A stretch of 64,000 nucleotides of DNA from Haloferula helveola. Lineage in GTDB: Bacteria > Verrucomicrobiota > Verrucomicrobiia > Verrucomicrobiales > Akkermansiaceae. The stretch covers positions 4,588,001-4,652,000 of the forward strand of contig NZ_AP024702.1 in NCBI RefSeq assembly GCF_037076345.1, read 5' to 3'. The notes under the pieces are model-generated. The model made no database searches. It was not told the origin of the DNA and worked only from the letters and a program-made list of their open reading frames with translations. The translations under genes and the position numbers were made by a program. Of this stretch, positions 1-9,045 are shown piece after piece. Each line of letters opens with the position of its first letter. Positions within the stretch are counted from its first letter, which is position 1.

Positions 1-347
1 TAGCCCGGAGGCCACTCGAGCGGGCGTCCGGCCAGCAGGTGCACGTGCAGGTGAGGGACGGCTTCACCGCCGTCGCGGCCGTTGTTGATCACGAGACGGA
101 AGCCGTTTTCCGCGAAGCCTTCGTCTCGGGCGACCTTCGACGCGATCAGCAGGAGGTGCCCGAGAACCGCCTCGTCGTCCGCGGACGCTTCGGCAACCCG
201 AGGGATCGGCTTGCGGGGAATCACGAGGTAGTGGATCGGCGCCTGTGGGGAGATGTCCTTGAAGCAGATGCAGCGGTCGTCCTCGTGAACGATCGTTGCG
301 GGGATCTCGCGGTCGCAGATTTTTTCGAAGAGCGTCTTTTCAGGCAT
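1..347 (-). CDS. HIT (histidine triad) family protein, cut at window edge
   Basis: Nucleotide-binding hydrolase of the HINT branch of the histidine triad superfamily; such proteins hydrolyse AMP- or GMP-linked substrates in the cytoplasm. The translation starts MPEKTLFEKICDREIP and contains the triad HLHVHLLAG close to the C-terminus. It then runs GRPLEWPPG, which is the usual C-terminal end of bacterial HINT proteins. The last two bases in the window are TA on the coding strand, so the stop codon (TAA or TAG) is probably split by the window edge and the protein is essentially complete at 115 residues. It lies downstream of a hypothetical gene and nrdR on the same strand. Family assignment is secure; the substrate is unknown. 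Confidence 0.9.
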   Translation of the reverse strand, partial: MPEKTLFEKICDREIPATIVHEDDRCICFKDISPQAPIHYLVIPRKPIPRVAEASADDEAVLGHLLLIASKVARDEGFAENGFRLVINNGRDGGEAVPHLHVHLLAGRPLEWPPG

Positions 348-405
348 CGGTTCAGCCGGCGGATGTCGGGAGCTTGGCACGCGAATCCGGGCGTCGCAAG
401 CGGAG

Positions 406-984
406 CTACTCGATCCTCTCGTTCTCGACGCGCATCCTCAGGGGGCGCGGGAGGTCGCGGTGATCCCGATGGTGGTTGTAGAGAAATCCGCGGATGTCGG
501 TCAGCAGGCGCTCGGACTCGTCATCCCAACTGTCCGACTGCCGGAGCAGCGCCACGCATTCGCGCAGGTGGGTGAAGTGGATTTCCTCGGCGCCGGCATC
601 GCGGAGATCGCGCAACTCGCTCCGGAGATACTCGAAGAATGCGAGTTCGAAGCCATTGCCTGCGGTGCGGGCGGCGTGCTCGAGCGACAGCGTGACCGGC
701 GGGGCCAGCGGTTCGAGTTTCGAGGCGATCGGGGAGCAGCCGATCTTTTCGAGCATCATGCGGACCCGTTCGAAGAGGGTCGGGAGCGGGAGCAGTTCGA
801 GGCTGCAGCGGGTTTCCAGATACTCCTCGATTCCCTGACGGATCTCGTCGAGGAAGGGGAAGTCCTGCCGTTCGGCGGCGGCGGCGGCGCGTTCGAGGGC
901 GTCGCCGAGCCAGCGCGTGTCGTAGTCGTGGACCTGGTAGTTGCCGACCTGGATGGCCGGCCGGTTGCCGATCAGTGCGATCAC
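406..984 (-). CDS. hypothetical protein downstream of nrdR
   Basis: A 193-residue protein that I do not recognise. The chosen start is the GTG at 982-984, giving VIALIGNRPAIQVGNYQVHD. An upstream ATG at 1083 would add 33 arginine- and proline-rich residues that overlap the end of nrdR and look non-coding. The protein is mainly helical, acidic, cytoplasmic, and has no signal peptide or membrane segment. It contains an ALERAAAAAERQDFPFLDEI helix and a C-terminal LLTDIRGFLYNHHRDHRD stretch. It follows nrdR by 64 bp and precedes the HIT gene on the same strand, so co-transcription is likely. No function is inferred. Confidence 0.65.
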   Translation of the reverse strand: MIALIGNRPAIQVGNYQVHDYDTRWLGDALERAAAAAERQDFPFLDEIRQGIEEYLETRCSLELLPLPTLFERVRMMLEKIGCSPIASKLEPLAPPVTLSLEHAARTAGNGFELAFFEYLRSELRDLRDAGAEEIHFTHLRECVALLRQSDSWDDESERLLTDIRGFLYNHHRDHRDLPRPLRMRVENERIE

Positions 985-1048
985 GGGGTTCTTTGAGGGG
1001 GCGCGGTATGGGGCGGGGGAGATGCGTTCACGGGGGCGGTGGAAAGTG

Positions 1049-1540
1049 TCAGTCCTTGAACAGGCGGCGCTGCATCGGGTCACGGGCGGCGCGGGTCTCG
1101 AGCGCCTGGATCTCGCGGATGAATTCGCCGACGTCCTCGAACTGCCGGTAGACGGAGACGTAGCGGACGTAGGCGACCGGATCGATCTGGTGCAGCTTGT
1201 CCATCACCTTGGCGCCGATGTTCGACGAGGGGACCTCGGTGACGTGGTCGCGGTGCAGTTCGGAAAGGATTTCTTCGACGGCGCGGTCGATGCGCTCCAT
1301 CGAGACCGGCCGTTTCTCGCAGGCCTTGATCAGGCCGTTGCGCAGCTTCTCGCGGTTGATCGCCTCGCGGGCTCCGTCCCGCTTCACCACCCGGAGCTCG
1401 GTCCGCTCGATCTGCTCGTAGGTCGTGTAGCGGTAGCCGCACGCGGCGCACTCGCGGCGACGGCGGATCGTCGTGCCGTCCTTCGACATCCGGGAGTCGA
1501 GGACCTTGTCCTTGTAGGAGGCACATTGAACGCATCGCAT
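1049..1540 (-). CDS. nrdR: transcriptional repressor NrdR
   Basis: NrdR represses ribonucleotide reductase genes by binding NrdR boxes in response to ATP and dATP. The 163-residue protein has the expected layout. An N-terminal zinc ribbon has paired cysteines at 3 and 6 and at 31 and 34 (CAACGYRYTTYE), and an ATP-cone domain follows from about residue 48, beginning RVVKRDGAREAINREKL. Length matches the family (about 150-165). A good promoter lies immediately upstream (TTGACC and TAGACT spaced by 16 bp at 1561-1588), which implies a very short leader. No ribonucleotide reductase gene is present in the window. Confidence 0.97.
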   Translation of the reverse strand: MRCVQCASYKDKVLDSRMSKDGTTIRRRRECAACGYRYTTYEQIERTELRVVKRDGAREAINREKLRNGLIKACEKRPVSMERIDRAVEEILSELHRDHVTEVPSSNIGAKVMDKLHQIDPVAYVRYVSVYRQFEDVGEFIREIQALETRAARDPMQRRLFKD

Positions 1541-1560
1541 GGAAAAAACCGATGCAAGTC

Positions 1561-1588
1561 AGTCTATTCCGCGATCTAGTAGGGTCAA
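1561..1588 (-). promoter_or_regulatory. sigma-70-type promoter of nrdR
   Basis: Read on the minus strand, TTGACC (1583-1588) and TAGACT (1561-1566) are separated by 16 bp and lie 21 bp before the nrdR ATG. A CCAAATATGG-like dyad occurs a little further upstream, but it is too degenerate to call an NrdR box. Confidence 0.55.
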
Positions 1589-1803
1589 CGTAGAAAAGGT
1601 GCCATATTTGGTGGTTCACCCCGATTGTTAAGGGGCGTGAAACGGTCTTTTTGAGATCCGTCGGGTCGACCCGGCAGCGTGGCAAGACCGGTTCAAAAAC
1701 TCGGGTGTCAGCTCCCGTCGAACTTCCCGAGGCGTTGCGAAAAAGCGGAGAAAGTCCGTCATTTCTCGCCGCAAAGCGGGCCCGGTGCCTCAGGTGGCCG
1801 GCC

Positions 1804-2811
1804 TCAGCGGCGGCACTTCACCAGCAGCGACTCAAGGAAGCGGGTGATCTGGTGCAAGGCGGCGGTGTACTCGTTGTCGGGCAGGATCGCGAGGTCGTCG
1901 CGACACTGGTCGAGCATTCCGATGGCCGTATCGACCGCCGATTCGATGGCTCCCTCGTATTCGGCGATGCCGACGAGCACGGTCAGGTCGAGCGGCTCCT
2001 GCTCGATGATCCGCTTGTTGAGCTTGGTGCGCTGGCTTTCGGATGCCGACTCGAGGAGGTTGAGGATCGGCAGCGTCAGCTTGCCTTTCTCGAGGTCGGT
2101 CCGGAGCGTCTTGCCGACGCTGTCCTCGCTGCCGACGATGTCGAGGCAGTCGTCGTAGATTTGGTAGACCGTGCCGAGGCGCATGCCGTAGTCGAAAAGC
2201 TTGGCTTCGGTCGCCTCGTCCGCACCGGTCAAGGCGGCCGAGATGCCGGTGGCCGCGGCGAACAGAGCGCCGGTCTTCATCTCAATGATCCGGTAGTAGT
2301 CGGCCTTGGTCAGGCTGAGGTCGAAGCGTCGCTGGGTCTGGACGATTTCACCTTCACAGACCTCGCGCGACGCCCGCCCGACCTTGCGGCAGATCGAGAT
2401 GTCGTCGAACTCCGTCGCGAGTGCCAAGGCGTGCGAAAACAGCGCATCCCCCAGCAGGACCGATAGACCGTTGCCCCACTTGGCGTTCGCGGTCGGGACC
2501 ATCCGGCGGGTAACGGCACCATCGATGATGTCATCGTGCACGAGGGTCGCCATGTGGATCAACTCAAGCACGACACCGATCTTCCGCTGCGCCCCACCCG
2601 TCTGGCCGAGCGCGCCGCCCGCGAGGATCGCGAGAGCCGGCCGGATGCGCTTGCCGGACGTGTTGCACACGTAGCTGACGTAGGGCTCGACCGCCGGGTC
2701 GAAGGCACGGACCTGCTCGCGGATCGCGGTCTCGACCATCTCGAGGTGCGGTCGCACCAAATCGAAGGGAAAACGATCGCTGGTGGTCAGAAAGGAGGTG
2801 GGATTCGCCAT
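1804..2811 (-). CDS. ispB: polyprenyl synthetase (long-chain trans-polyprenyl diphosphate synthase)
   Basis: Condenses isopentenyl diphosphate units onto an allylic primer to make the side chain of menaquinone or ubiquinone. The 335-residue protein carries both aspartate-rich motifs: DDIID at about 93-97 and DDCLD at about 220-224. It also has the GKRIRPAL substrate-binding segment (about 53-60) and the GKLTLP segment after the second motif. The start at 2811 (MANPTSFLTTSDRF) is preferred over the ATG at 2862, because the extra 17 residues are not family-like. The exact chain length cannot be read from sequence, so the symbol denotes the family. It stands alone, divergent from the DUF1080 gene. 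Confidence 0.92.
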   Translation of the reverse strand: MANPTSFLTTSDRFPFDLVRPHLEMVETAIREQVRAFDPAVEPYVSYVCNTSGKRIRPALAILAGGALGQTGGAQRKIGVVLELIHMATLVHDDIIDGAVTRRMVPTANAKWGNGLSVLLGDALFSHALALATEFDDISICRKVGRASREVCEGEIVQTQRRFDLSLTKADYYRIIEMKTGALFAAATGISAALTGADEATEAKLFDYGMRLGTVYQIYDDCLDIVGSEDSVGKTLRTDLEKGKLTLPILNLLESASESQRTKLNKRIIEQEPLDLTVLVGIAEYEGAIESAVDTAIGMLDQCRDDLAILPDNEYTAALHQITRFLESLLVKCRR

Positions 2812-2914
2812 GTCAACCGGGAGCGGCGCCAAAATTCCACAGGAGCGCGCCGCCCGCAACACCCGAGTCCCGGATCATGGGAAAGATCGCGTTTCGATGC
2901 CGGGTAGTTCGGGG

Positions 2915-3703
2915 ATGACCAAGGTTTCTCTAACGGTTTCCGCCGCATCGCTGTTTTGGCTGGGTTTCCATGGGCCGGGCATGGCCGACGGGTTCGGCGT
3001 CAAGCCGGACAATCCCCAACTCCCGGGGGTGCCATGGGTGGTGCACGACGGCACCCGGCCGCAGCCGGTCAAGGTCGAGACCAAGGGAGCGGTGGTGGTT
3101 CCCGCTCCGGCGGACGCTAAGGTGCTCTTTGGCGGCAAAGAGACGTCGGCTTGGAACGGAGAGTGGAAGGTCGAGGACGGCGTGCTGTTCGCCTCTCCGG
3201 GGAACCTCGTGACCAAAGACGAGTTCGGTCCGATCCAGTTGCATCTCGAGTGGAGAATCCCCGCCGGACGCAAGGTCGATGGCCAGAAGGGCGGGAATAG
3301 CGGCATTTTCCTCATGGGGCGTTACGAGATCCAGGTGCTCGAGAGTCACGAGAACAAGACCTATCCTGATGGTCAGGCGGGAGCGATGTACGGCCAGTAT
3401 CCGCCGCTGGTAAACGCCAGCGCACCGCAGGGAGAGTGGCAGAGCTACGACATCACTTTCACGCCTCCGGTTTACGGAGACGACGGCCTCAGCGAGCCTG
3501 CTCGGGTCACGGTCGTCCACAACGGTGTCGTCGTGCAGAATGCACAAGCTTACCTCGGTCCGACCCAGCACAAGAAGCTGGCGAGTTATCCGAAGACCCA
3601 TCCGGCGAAGGGGCCGCTGCGTCTGCAATGGCATAACGATCCCATCGAGTTCCGCAACATCTGGGTCCGGGAATTGGGCGAGCGGGACGCCGGAGCGGAG
3701 TAA
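2915..3703 (+). CDS. secreted DUF1080 (3-keto-disaccharide hydrolase-like) protein
   Basis: A 262-residue exported protein. Residues 1 to about 23 form a signal peptide (MTKVSLTVSAASLFWLGF, likely cleavage after GMA). The rest is a concanavalin-like beta-sandwich of the DUF1080 family, with GGKETSAWNGEWKVEDGVL near the start, GGNSGIFLMGRYEIQVLES in the middle, and the signature LQWHNDPIEFRNIWVREL at the C-terminus. DUF1080 proteins are abundant in Verrucomicrobiota and Planctomycetota, and some hydrolyse 3-keto-glycosides in the periplasm. The ATG at 2915 is chosen because it begins the signal peptide. The substrate is not known. Confidence 0.9.
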   Translation: MTKVSLTVSAASLFWLGFHGPGMADGFGVKPDNPQLPGVPWVVHDGTRPQPVKVETKGAVVVPAPADAKVLFGGKETSAWNGEWKVEDGVLFASPGNLVTKDEFGPIQLHLEWRIPAGRKVDGQKGGNSGIFLMGRYEIQVLESHENKTYPDGQAGAMYGQYPPLVNASAPQGEWQSYDITFTPPVYGDDGLSEPARVTVVHNGVVVQNAQAYLGPTQHKKLASYPKTHPAKGPLRLQWHNDPIEFRNIWVRELGERDAGAE

Positions 3704-3789
3704 AACCGGCACCGCTGGCCGGCGTTCGGAAAATACGCAGGAATTGGAATTGCCCGTGCTTCAAACCGGTCGCTAGTGTGCCGTCACGT

Positions 3790-5997
3790 ATGAAAACATC
3801 CCGCTTGTGGGCGCTCGCCCTCCCCCTCCACCTGCTTTTTTACGCTTCTTGCGAGAAAACCGAACCGGTTGTCGAGAAGGCCGGCGAGTCGGTCAAGGAG
3901 GCGGCCGGCGAGGTCGCTGAAGTCATTGAGAAAGCCGTCGATCCGACTCCTGCGCTGAGCGCCGAGGAGCGGGCGAAGATGCTCGGTTTCGCCAGCCACC
4001 TTTCGGCGGATTCCGACACATTCATGGCGATTTACGACGGCGTCGGCATGGTGGACGGCCTCCGCAAGCTCAAGATCTGGGAGTTCATCCGCGAGACCGC
4101 GAAGGAAGAGGAGGGCTTCGATCCCGAGGAGGCGATCGGCGAAGGTGCGGGCGAGGTTCGGCCGTTCCTCGGAGAGGAGTTCTTCCTGGCAACCGGTGAT
4201 GGCTCGGCCGAGCAGTTCGACTCGATGCAGAAACTGCAGAACCGGATGAGCTACTACCAATTCCGGATTCTCTCCAATGCCTTCGCCAAGGGTGCGGCGG
4301 AAGGGGATCTAGAGGGTGCGATGTCCGATATCGATGACGAGGCCTGGCTGATGGAATTCGCCAAGGACATCGGTCAATACATGCCGATCGTGGAGTCGGT
4401 CCAGGTGCCTCCGGTCATGGCCGGTCTGAAGATTAGCGACGCCGAGGCGATGGGCATGGCGGAGGAGCAGGTCCGTTCGTTCCTCGCGATGGCGGGTGAT
4501 GGGGCCGAGCCGCTCGAATTCGAGAAGGCGGGGGCCAAGTTCTCCGGAAGCCTGTTCAAGGGCGAGATGCTCGCCGAGGAACTCGAGGGCGGCCGCGAGG
4601 AAATGGACGGAATGCTCGGCAAGGAGAACGTCGACAAGATCGTCGCCGCGCTGAAGGAAAAGAACCTCGTCCTCGCCGCAGGCAAGATGGGTGACTACCT
4701 GCTGGTTTATATCGGCGGCAGTGCCGAGGCCTGTCCGCTGGCGGACGATCTCTCAGGTTCGCTAGCCGCAAGCGACGCCGTCTCGTTCATCGACGGATTT
4801 GGCGGCAAAAAGGTCCACGGTGTCTTCTACGGCTCCGAGGGATTGCTCAAGAGTTCCGCCACGGCTGGCCTCAAGCCGATCGCCGAAGGCTGCCGCGACG
4901 GTCTGAAAGGTGTCGACGGATTCGGCGACACCCGCGAGATCGCGGCACTGCTGGATATGGTGGGTGAGCGCGAAGCCGAACTTCTGGCCATGTATGATCC
5001 GGCAAGCATCGGTGGTGTGATCAGCGTCGACGAGGGCGTGAAGTTCGACATCATCGGCGGCGGCGACCAAGGCGCCATTGATTACGGCGCCAAGCACCAG
5101 CTCGCCGCCCTCGGCGAAGGCGAGAACGTCCTGCTTTTCGCCGACTGGGTGTCGGACGCCGACTACAGCGAGAAGGCGGCGGGTCTCGTCGAATTGCTGG
5201 CGGAGACCGCCTACGCGGTGACCGGTCATCTCGCCCGGCTCGATGTCGAGAGCGACGAACTCATGGAACTCAAGGGTGGTTACCAGATGTTCGACGGAAT
5301 GTTCCGCGAGGATCTCCTGAAGCTCTGGGCAGCGCTGAGCACAATGAACAACGGCCTCGGAGAGGAGAGTGCGATCGTGGTCGATCTCAATGCGGAGTTC
5401 CCGCCGATCCCGAACGTCCCCAAGGGCGTGGTCGAGGAAGGTCGCTTCATCCGGGCGTCGTACGTGGCGCCGGTCAAGGATCGCAGCAAGCTCAAGGAGT
5501 CATGGGCCGCGGTCGACGAATCGGTGCGGGCGATCCTCGCGACGGTCAAAGAGATGGAAGGTCCCGAGCTCCACATGCTGAAGCCGACCAATTCCGAGAA
5601 GGATGACCTCGTGACCTGGTATTTCGACGCCTTCGCGTTTTCCGACGACGTCAAACCGTCCGTTACGGTGAGTGACGAGTGGTTTGCCGCCTCGACTTCC
5701 AAGACACAGGCCCTCGACCTCGTTGGCAAGGCCGGCGCGGACGGTCCGGCACGGCAGGGATCGTGGATGAAGCTCGATCTCGATGTGCTTCGTGCCTACC
5801 TCGACGAAGCTGTGAAACTGGTCGACAAGAACGGTGAGGAAATCATTCCCGATCCGGATGCGCTGGCCGAGTTCCGCGAGCAGCTTCCCCGTGTGGCCAA
5901 AGGCTTGGCCGCCGCCGAGCAGTTCGAGGCGGTCACTTTCCACGACCGCATGGAGAACGGTTCCCGTCGCATGACGCTGCACGTGAAAGTCCGCTGA
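3790..5997 (+). CDS. large acidic lipoprotein, function unknown
   Basis: A 735-residue envelope protein that I do not recognise. The N-terminus MKTSRLWALALPLHLLFYASC ends in a lipobox-like segment with the lipid-attachment cysteine at residue 21. A charged, probably helical stretch with EKAGESVKEAAGEVAEVIEK follows. The body is strongly acidic and rich in alternating helices, with no catalytic motif seen. It ends with RRMTLHVKVR, suggesting a final beta strand. The ATG at 3790 is preferred over the GTG at 3778 because it begins the signal sequence. It precedes a membrane-anchored vWA protein by 83 bp on the same strand, so the two could form one envelope unit. Confidence 0.75.
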   Translation: MKTSRLWALALPLHLLFYASCEKTEPVVEKAGESVKEAAGEVAEVIEKAVDPTPALSAEERAKMLGFASHLSADSDTFMAIYDGVGMVDGLRKLKIWEFIRETAKEEEGFDPEEAIGEGAGEVRPFLGEEFFLATGDGSAEQFDSMQKLQNRMSYYQFRILSNAFAKGAAEGDLEGAMSDIDDEAWLMEFAKDIGQYMPIVESVQVPPVMAGLKISDAEAMGMAEEQVRSFLAMAGDGAEPLEFEKAGAKFSGSLFKGEMLAEELEGGREEMDGMLGKENVDKIVAALKEKNLVLAAGKMGDYLLVYIGGSAEACPLADDLSGSLAASDAVSFIDGFGGKKVHGVFYGSEGLLKSSATAGLKPIAEGCRDGLKGVDGFGDTREIAALLDMVGEREAELLAMYDPASIGGVISVDEGVKFDIIGGGDQGAIDYGAKHQLAALGEGENVLLFADWVSDADYSEKAAGLVELLAETAYAVTGHLARLDVESDELMELKGGYQMFDGMFREDLLKLWAALSTMNNGLGEESAIVVDLNAEFPPIPNVPKGVVEEGRFIRASYVAPVKDRSKLKESWAAVDESVRAILATVKEMEGPELHMLKPTNSEKDDLVTWYFDAFAFSDDVKPSVTVSDEWFAASTSKTQALDLVGKAGADGPARQGSWMKLDLDVLRAYLDEAVKLVDKNGEEIIPDPDALAEFREQLPRVAKGLAAAEQFEAVTFHDRMENGSRRMTLHVKVR

Positions 5998-6080
5998 TTC
6001 GCCAAAGATTGGCCTAAGGTTTGGCTGGCATCGGGAGTTGGTTCATGGCGTTCTCTTGAAGAAGCCCGAATCGACCCTTG

Positions 6081-7151
6081 ATGCAGCCCAACCTTATCAC
6101 GACCGAGCCGCCTCCGTCCGATTCGACCGCGCAGCTTGAGCTGCTGGTCGCCCGCCAGCGGCGGAACGACACGATCCAGTCGCTGGTCGTGGCGGTCATC
6201 GTGATCGTTCTGATCGGAGCGGTGCTGTGGCTGATCGCGATCCTTCCGCGGCTGAATGACGCGGACACCATCGTGACTTACCAGCCGGTCACTCCGCCGG
6301 AGGAAAATCCGGTGGAGAAGCCCGACATGGCGAATGCGGTCAAGCCGAAGCCGAGCAGTTCGAGTTCGTCGATGGCCCGGGTGATCGCCGCCTCGGTGGA
6401 GGCGCCGGTTGCCGTGCCGATGCCCGAGGAGTCGAATCCGACGGTGCCGTTCGGCACGGACGACGACTTTGCGGCGGGATTCGGCTCCGGTGATGGCGAC
6501 GGCGACGGAGGCGGCGGGTCGTCGTTCTTCGGTACGCCTCGGAAGGGCCGGCGCGTGGTCTATGTCGTCGATTACTCGGAATCGATGATGTCGGATGCGG
6601 AAGGCGGCGGGACTCGGATGGACGCCCTGAAGAAGGAGCTCACCCGCTCGGTCCGCGCGCTGAAGCAGGGCATGAACTTCAATGTCATCTTCTTTTCGCA
6701 GACGGCATGGACGATCGAGACCGACGGCCCGAACCAGGCAAACAACGGCTGGAACGGTCTCAACGAGACGCCGCCGGTCCCGTGGTATCCCGCGAGCGAT
6801 CACATCAAGAAGGTATTCGAGGAGAAGATCGGAGAGATGAAGCCCGGTTTGGGCACGGTGTGGTATTCACCGCTCAAAATGGCGCTCTCGATGAGCCCGC
6901 CGCCGGAAATCATCTATCTGCTCTCGGATGGTGAGCCGTCGGACCTGAACGACGTGCTCAACCGGATCGACGGGATGAACCCGACCGGCGTTCCGATCGA
7001 TACGTTTGCCATGGAAGAACCGGGCGAGGAGGCTCGCGCGATGAGCGAAATGGCCAAGGAGACCGGTGGCCGGTTCACCATGATCTACAAGGGACGCGCC
7101 TATTCCGGAATGGGCGCCGAGAAATACACGACCGGGGAGTTCGACGAGTGA
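6081..7151 (+). CDS. membrane-anchored von Willebrand factor A domain protein
   Basis: A 356-residue protein with one transmembrane helix (about residues 34-55), then a low-complexity linker with a serine run and a Gly/Asp-rich stretch (about 134-148). A vWA domain follows from about residue 158 to the end. The metal-ion-dependent adhesion site begins VVDYSESM, giving an intact DxSxS at 164-168, and YLLSDGEPSD supplies the later conserved aspartate. The vWA domain is predicted to face the periplasm and bind a protein partner in a metal-dependent way. The gene ends 4 bp from the convergent M16 peptidase gene. Family assignment is clear; the partner is unknown. Confidence 0.85.
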   Translation: MQPNLITTEPPPSDSTAQLELLVARQRRNDTIQSLVVAVIVIVLIGAVLWLIAILPRLNDADTIVTYQPVTPPEENPVEKPDMANAVKPKPSSSSSSMARVIAASVEAPVAVPMPEESNPTVPFGTDDDFAAGFGSGDGDGDGGGGSSFFGTPRKGRRVVYVVDYSESMMSDAEGGGTRMDALKKELTRSVRALKQGMNFNVIFFSQTAWTIETDGPNQANNGWNGLNETPPVPWYPASDHIKKVFEEKIGEMKPGLGTVWYSPLKMALSMSPPPEIIYLLSDGEPSDLNDVLNRIDGMNPTGVPIDTFAMEEPGEEARAMSEMAKETGGRFTMIYKGRAYSGMGAEKYTTGEFDE

Positions 7152-7155
7152 AGCG

Positions 7156-8385
7156 TTAGACCGGGTGGATCTCGGCGAGCGCCTCGTTTTCCGGTTGGAT
7201 CAACTCCCGGGCAACATCGCGGACTTCGGTCGCGGCCACCGCCGCTAGCTCGGCGAGCGCCGCTTCCGGTGTGATCACCTCGTCGTGGTGGAGCACGCAA
7301 TCGCCGATCCATGAAGCATGGGCCGCGGTGCTCTCCATGGTGGCCCGGGTTTGGCTCTCGTGGAGGCGTTTGGCGCGGGCGAGTTCGGTCTCGTCGGGGC
7401 CGTTCCTCGCGAGATCGTCGAGTTCCTCGCGAATGCACGCGAGCGCCTCGTCCCGGCTGTCCGGGTCGAGTCCGGCATGGATCTCGAGCGCACCGGTGTC
7501 GGCGAGGAACGTGACGTCGCAGCCGATCTGATAGCAGAGTCCGCGTTCCTCCCGCAGTTTCTGGAAAAGTCGCGAACTCGCGCCGTCTCCGAGGATGGTG
7601 GCGAGCAAGCGTGCCGGGTGCCGCCGCGGGTCCGTTCGCCCGAAAGTGCGGTAGGCGAGCGCAAGTTGCACCTGGGCGGTTTCCCGGGCCTCTAGGAGTT
7701 CCGAAGTCCCGCCCGCCGGTCCGATGTATGGTTGGCAGGGTGGCGCCGGAAGAGCCTGGGGTAGGTGAGGTTCCAGATGTTCGAGCACCTGCTCCATGGT
7801 GAAGGGTCCGGCCACCGAGATGACCACATCTTCCCGGCGATGATGCGAGCTCGTGAAATCGAGCAGGGCCTGACGATCGACCCGGGCGACGCTCTCAAGC
7901 GTTCCCGCGATCGGTTCTCCGAGAGGGTGGGGGGTCCATAAGGCTCCCGAGATGAGATCACCGATGTGGTCGGTCGGAGACTCGTAGTACATCACGATTT
8001 CCTCGGCGATCACGTCGCGCTCCAGTCCGATCTCCGATTCGGGGAAATTCGAGCGCCAGACCATGTCCGAGACGATGTCGGCCAGCAACGGAAGGCAGTC
8101 GGCGTCGCCCCTTCCTTCGTAGACGGTCTGGTCCTCGCTGGTGAAGGCATTCAGGCTGGCGCCGGCGTCCTCGGTTTCGATGCTGATGCACCGCGCGGTC
8201 CGGGAGTCGGTGCCCTTGAAGCTCATGTGCTCGACGAAGTGGGCGAGGCCGGCGAGTCCGGCCGGATCGTCGCGGCCGCCGGCGGGGACATGCACGGAAA
8301 GGGCGGAGCACTCGCTCTCCGGCAACCGCGCGAGGGCGATCCTGAATCCCGCTCTACTACGGCAAGTCTGGTAGTCGGCACGCAT
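7156..8385 (-). CDS. M16 (insulinase/pitrilysin) family zinc peptidase
   Basis: A 409-residue peptidase with the inverted zinc motif HxxEH, seen as HFVEH at residues 49-53, followed by MSFKGTDSR as in the family. The downstream zinc-ligand glutamate region is DVIAEEIVMYYESP (about 130). The C-terminal half is the non-catalytic M16 repeat. No signal peptide is visible, so a cytoplasmic location is likely. Its ATG directly abuts the stop codon of ispD (TGA then ATG), which means tight co-transcription with yqeY and ispD. Only one M16 subunit is encoded here, whereas many bacterial members are adjacent pairs. Confidence 0.92.
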   Translation of the reverse strand: MRADYQTCRSRAGFRIALARLPESECSALSVHVPAGGRDDPAGLAGLAHFVEHMSFKGTDSRTARCISIETEDAGASLNAFTSEDQTVYEGRGDADCLPLLADIVSDMVWRSNFPESEIGLERDVIAEEIVMYYESPTDHIGDLISGALWTPHPLGEPIAGTLESVARVDRQALLDFTSSHHRREDVVISVAGPFTMEQVLEHLEPHLPQALPAPPCQPYIGPAGGTSELLEARETAQVQLALAYRTFGRTDPRRHPARLLATILGDGASSRLFQKLREERGLCYQIGCDVTFLADTGALEIHAGLDPDSRDEALACIREELDDLARNGPDETELARAKRLHESQTRATMESTAAHASWIGDCVLHHDEVITPEAALAELAAVAATEVRDVARELIQPENEALAEIHPV

Positions 8386-9045
8386 TCAGGCAAGCAGGGC
8401 GTGGGCAGCTTCCAGATCCGCCGGGACGGTGATCTTCGGGTTCGGGCGGGTCGATTGGATCATCCGGGTGGCGATTCCCATCGGCTCCATGGCGGAGACC
8501 TCGTCGGTCACAACAAGGCCCTGCTCCCGAACTTGGCGGTAGGCTTCGAGCAACAGATCCGTGCGGAAGACCTGCGGGGTTTCGGTGAACCAGAGATTCG
8601 AGCGATCGAGTCCGCCCAGGACGAGTCCGTCCGCGTCGGTGCGCTTGAGTGTTTCGGTGACGGTGCGGCCGAGCGATGCGGCTCCGTGCTCCCGCGCGGC
8701 GGCGATGCACGCCGAAATGTCCCCGGGGTCGACGAGGGGGCGGGCTCCGTCGTGCACCGCGACGAGTTCTTCTGAAGCCTTAACCGCCGAGAGTCCGGCG
8801 TAGACGGAATCCTGCCGCTCGGCACCCCCATCCACGCGCAGGACCGGCTTCGGGTGATCGCCCCGGAGCAAATCATCGAACCGCTCCTCGCCGCAGACTA
8901 CGATGACCCGGGTGATTTCCGGCACGGCCAGTAGCGCTTCCAGCGAACGCCGGAGCACCGGTTTTCCCGCAAGCGGCGCGGCGAGCTTGTCGAAGCCCAT
9001 CCGACGGCTGCTGCCGGAGGCAACGATGACGCCCGCACAGCCCAT
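8386..9045 (-). CDS. ispD: 2-C-methyl-D-erythritol 4-phosphate cytidylyltransferase
   Basis: Third enzyme of the MEP isoprenoid pathway: transfers CMP to methylerythritol phosphate. The 219-residue protein has the nucleotidyltransferase signature VIVASGSSRRMGFDKL at the N-terminus, then GGAERQDSVYAGL, VAVHDGARPLV, and TDEVSAMEPMG near the C-terminus, all characteristic of IspD. The start codon overlaps the yqeY stop by one base (TGATG) and the stop abuts the M16 gene. The neighbouring ispF gene often found beside ispD is not in this window. Confidence 0.95.
   Translation of the reverse strand: MGCAGVIVASGSSRRMGFDKLAAPLAGKPVLRRSLEALLAVPEITRVIVVCGEERFDDLLRGDHPKPVLRVDGGAERQDSVYAGLSAVKASEELVAVHDGARPLVDPGDISACIAAAREHGAASLGRTVTETLKRTDADGLVLGGLDRSNLWFTETPQVFRTDLLLEAYRQVREQGLVVTDEVSAMEPMGIATRMIQSTRPNPKITVPADLEAAHALLA

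Noticed and set aside
1589..1660. CCAAATATGG-like dyad upstream of nrdR as an NrdR box
   Set aside because: Too few matches to the NrdR-box consensus and only one copy.
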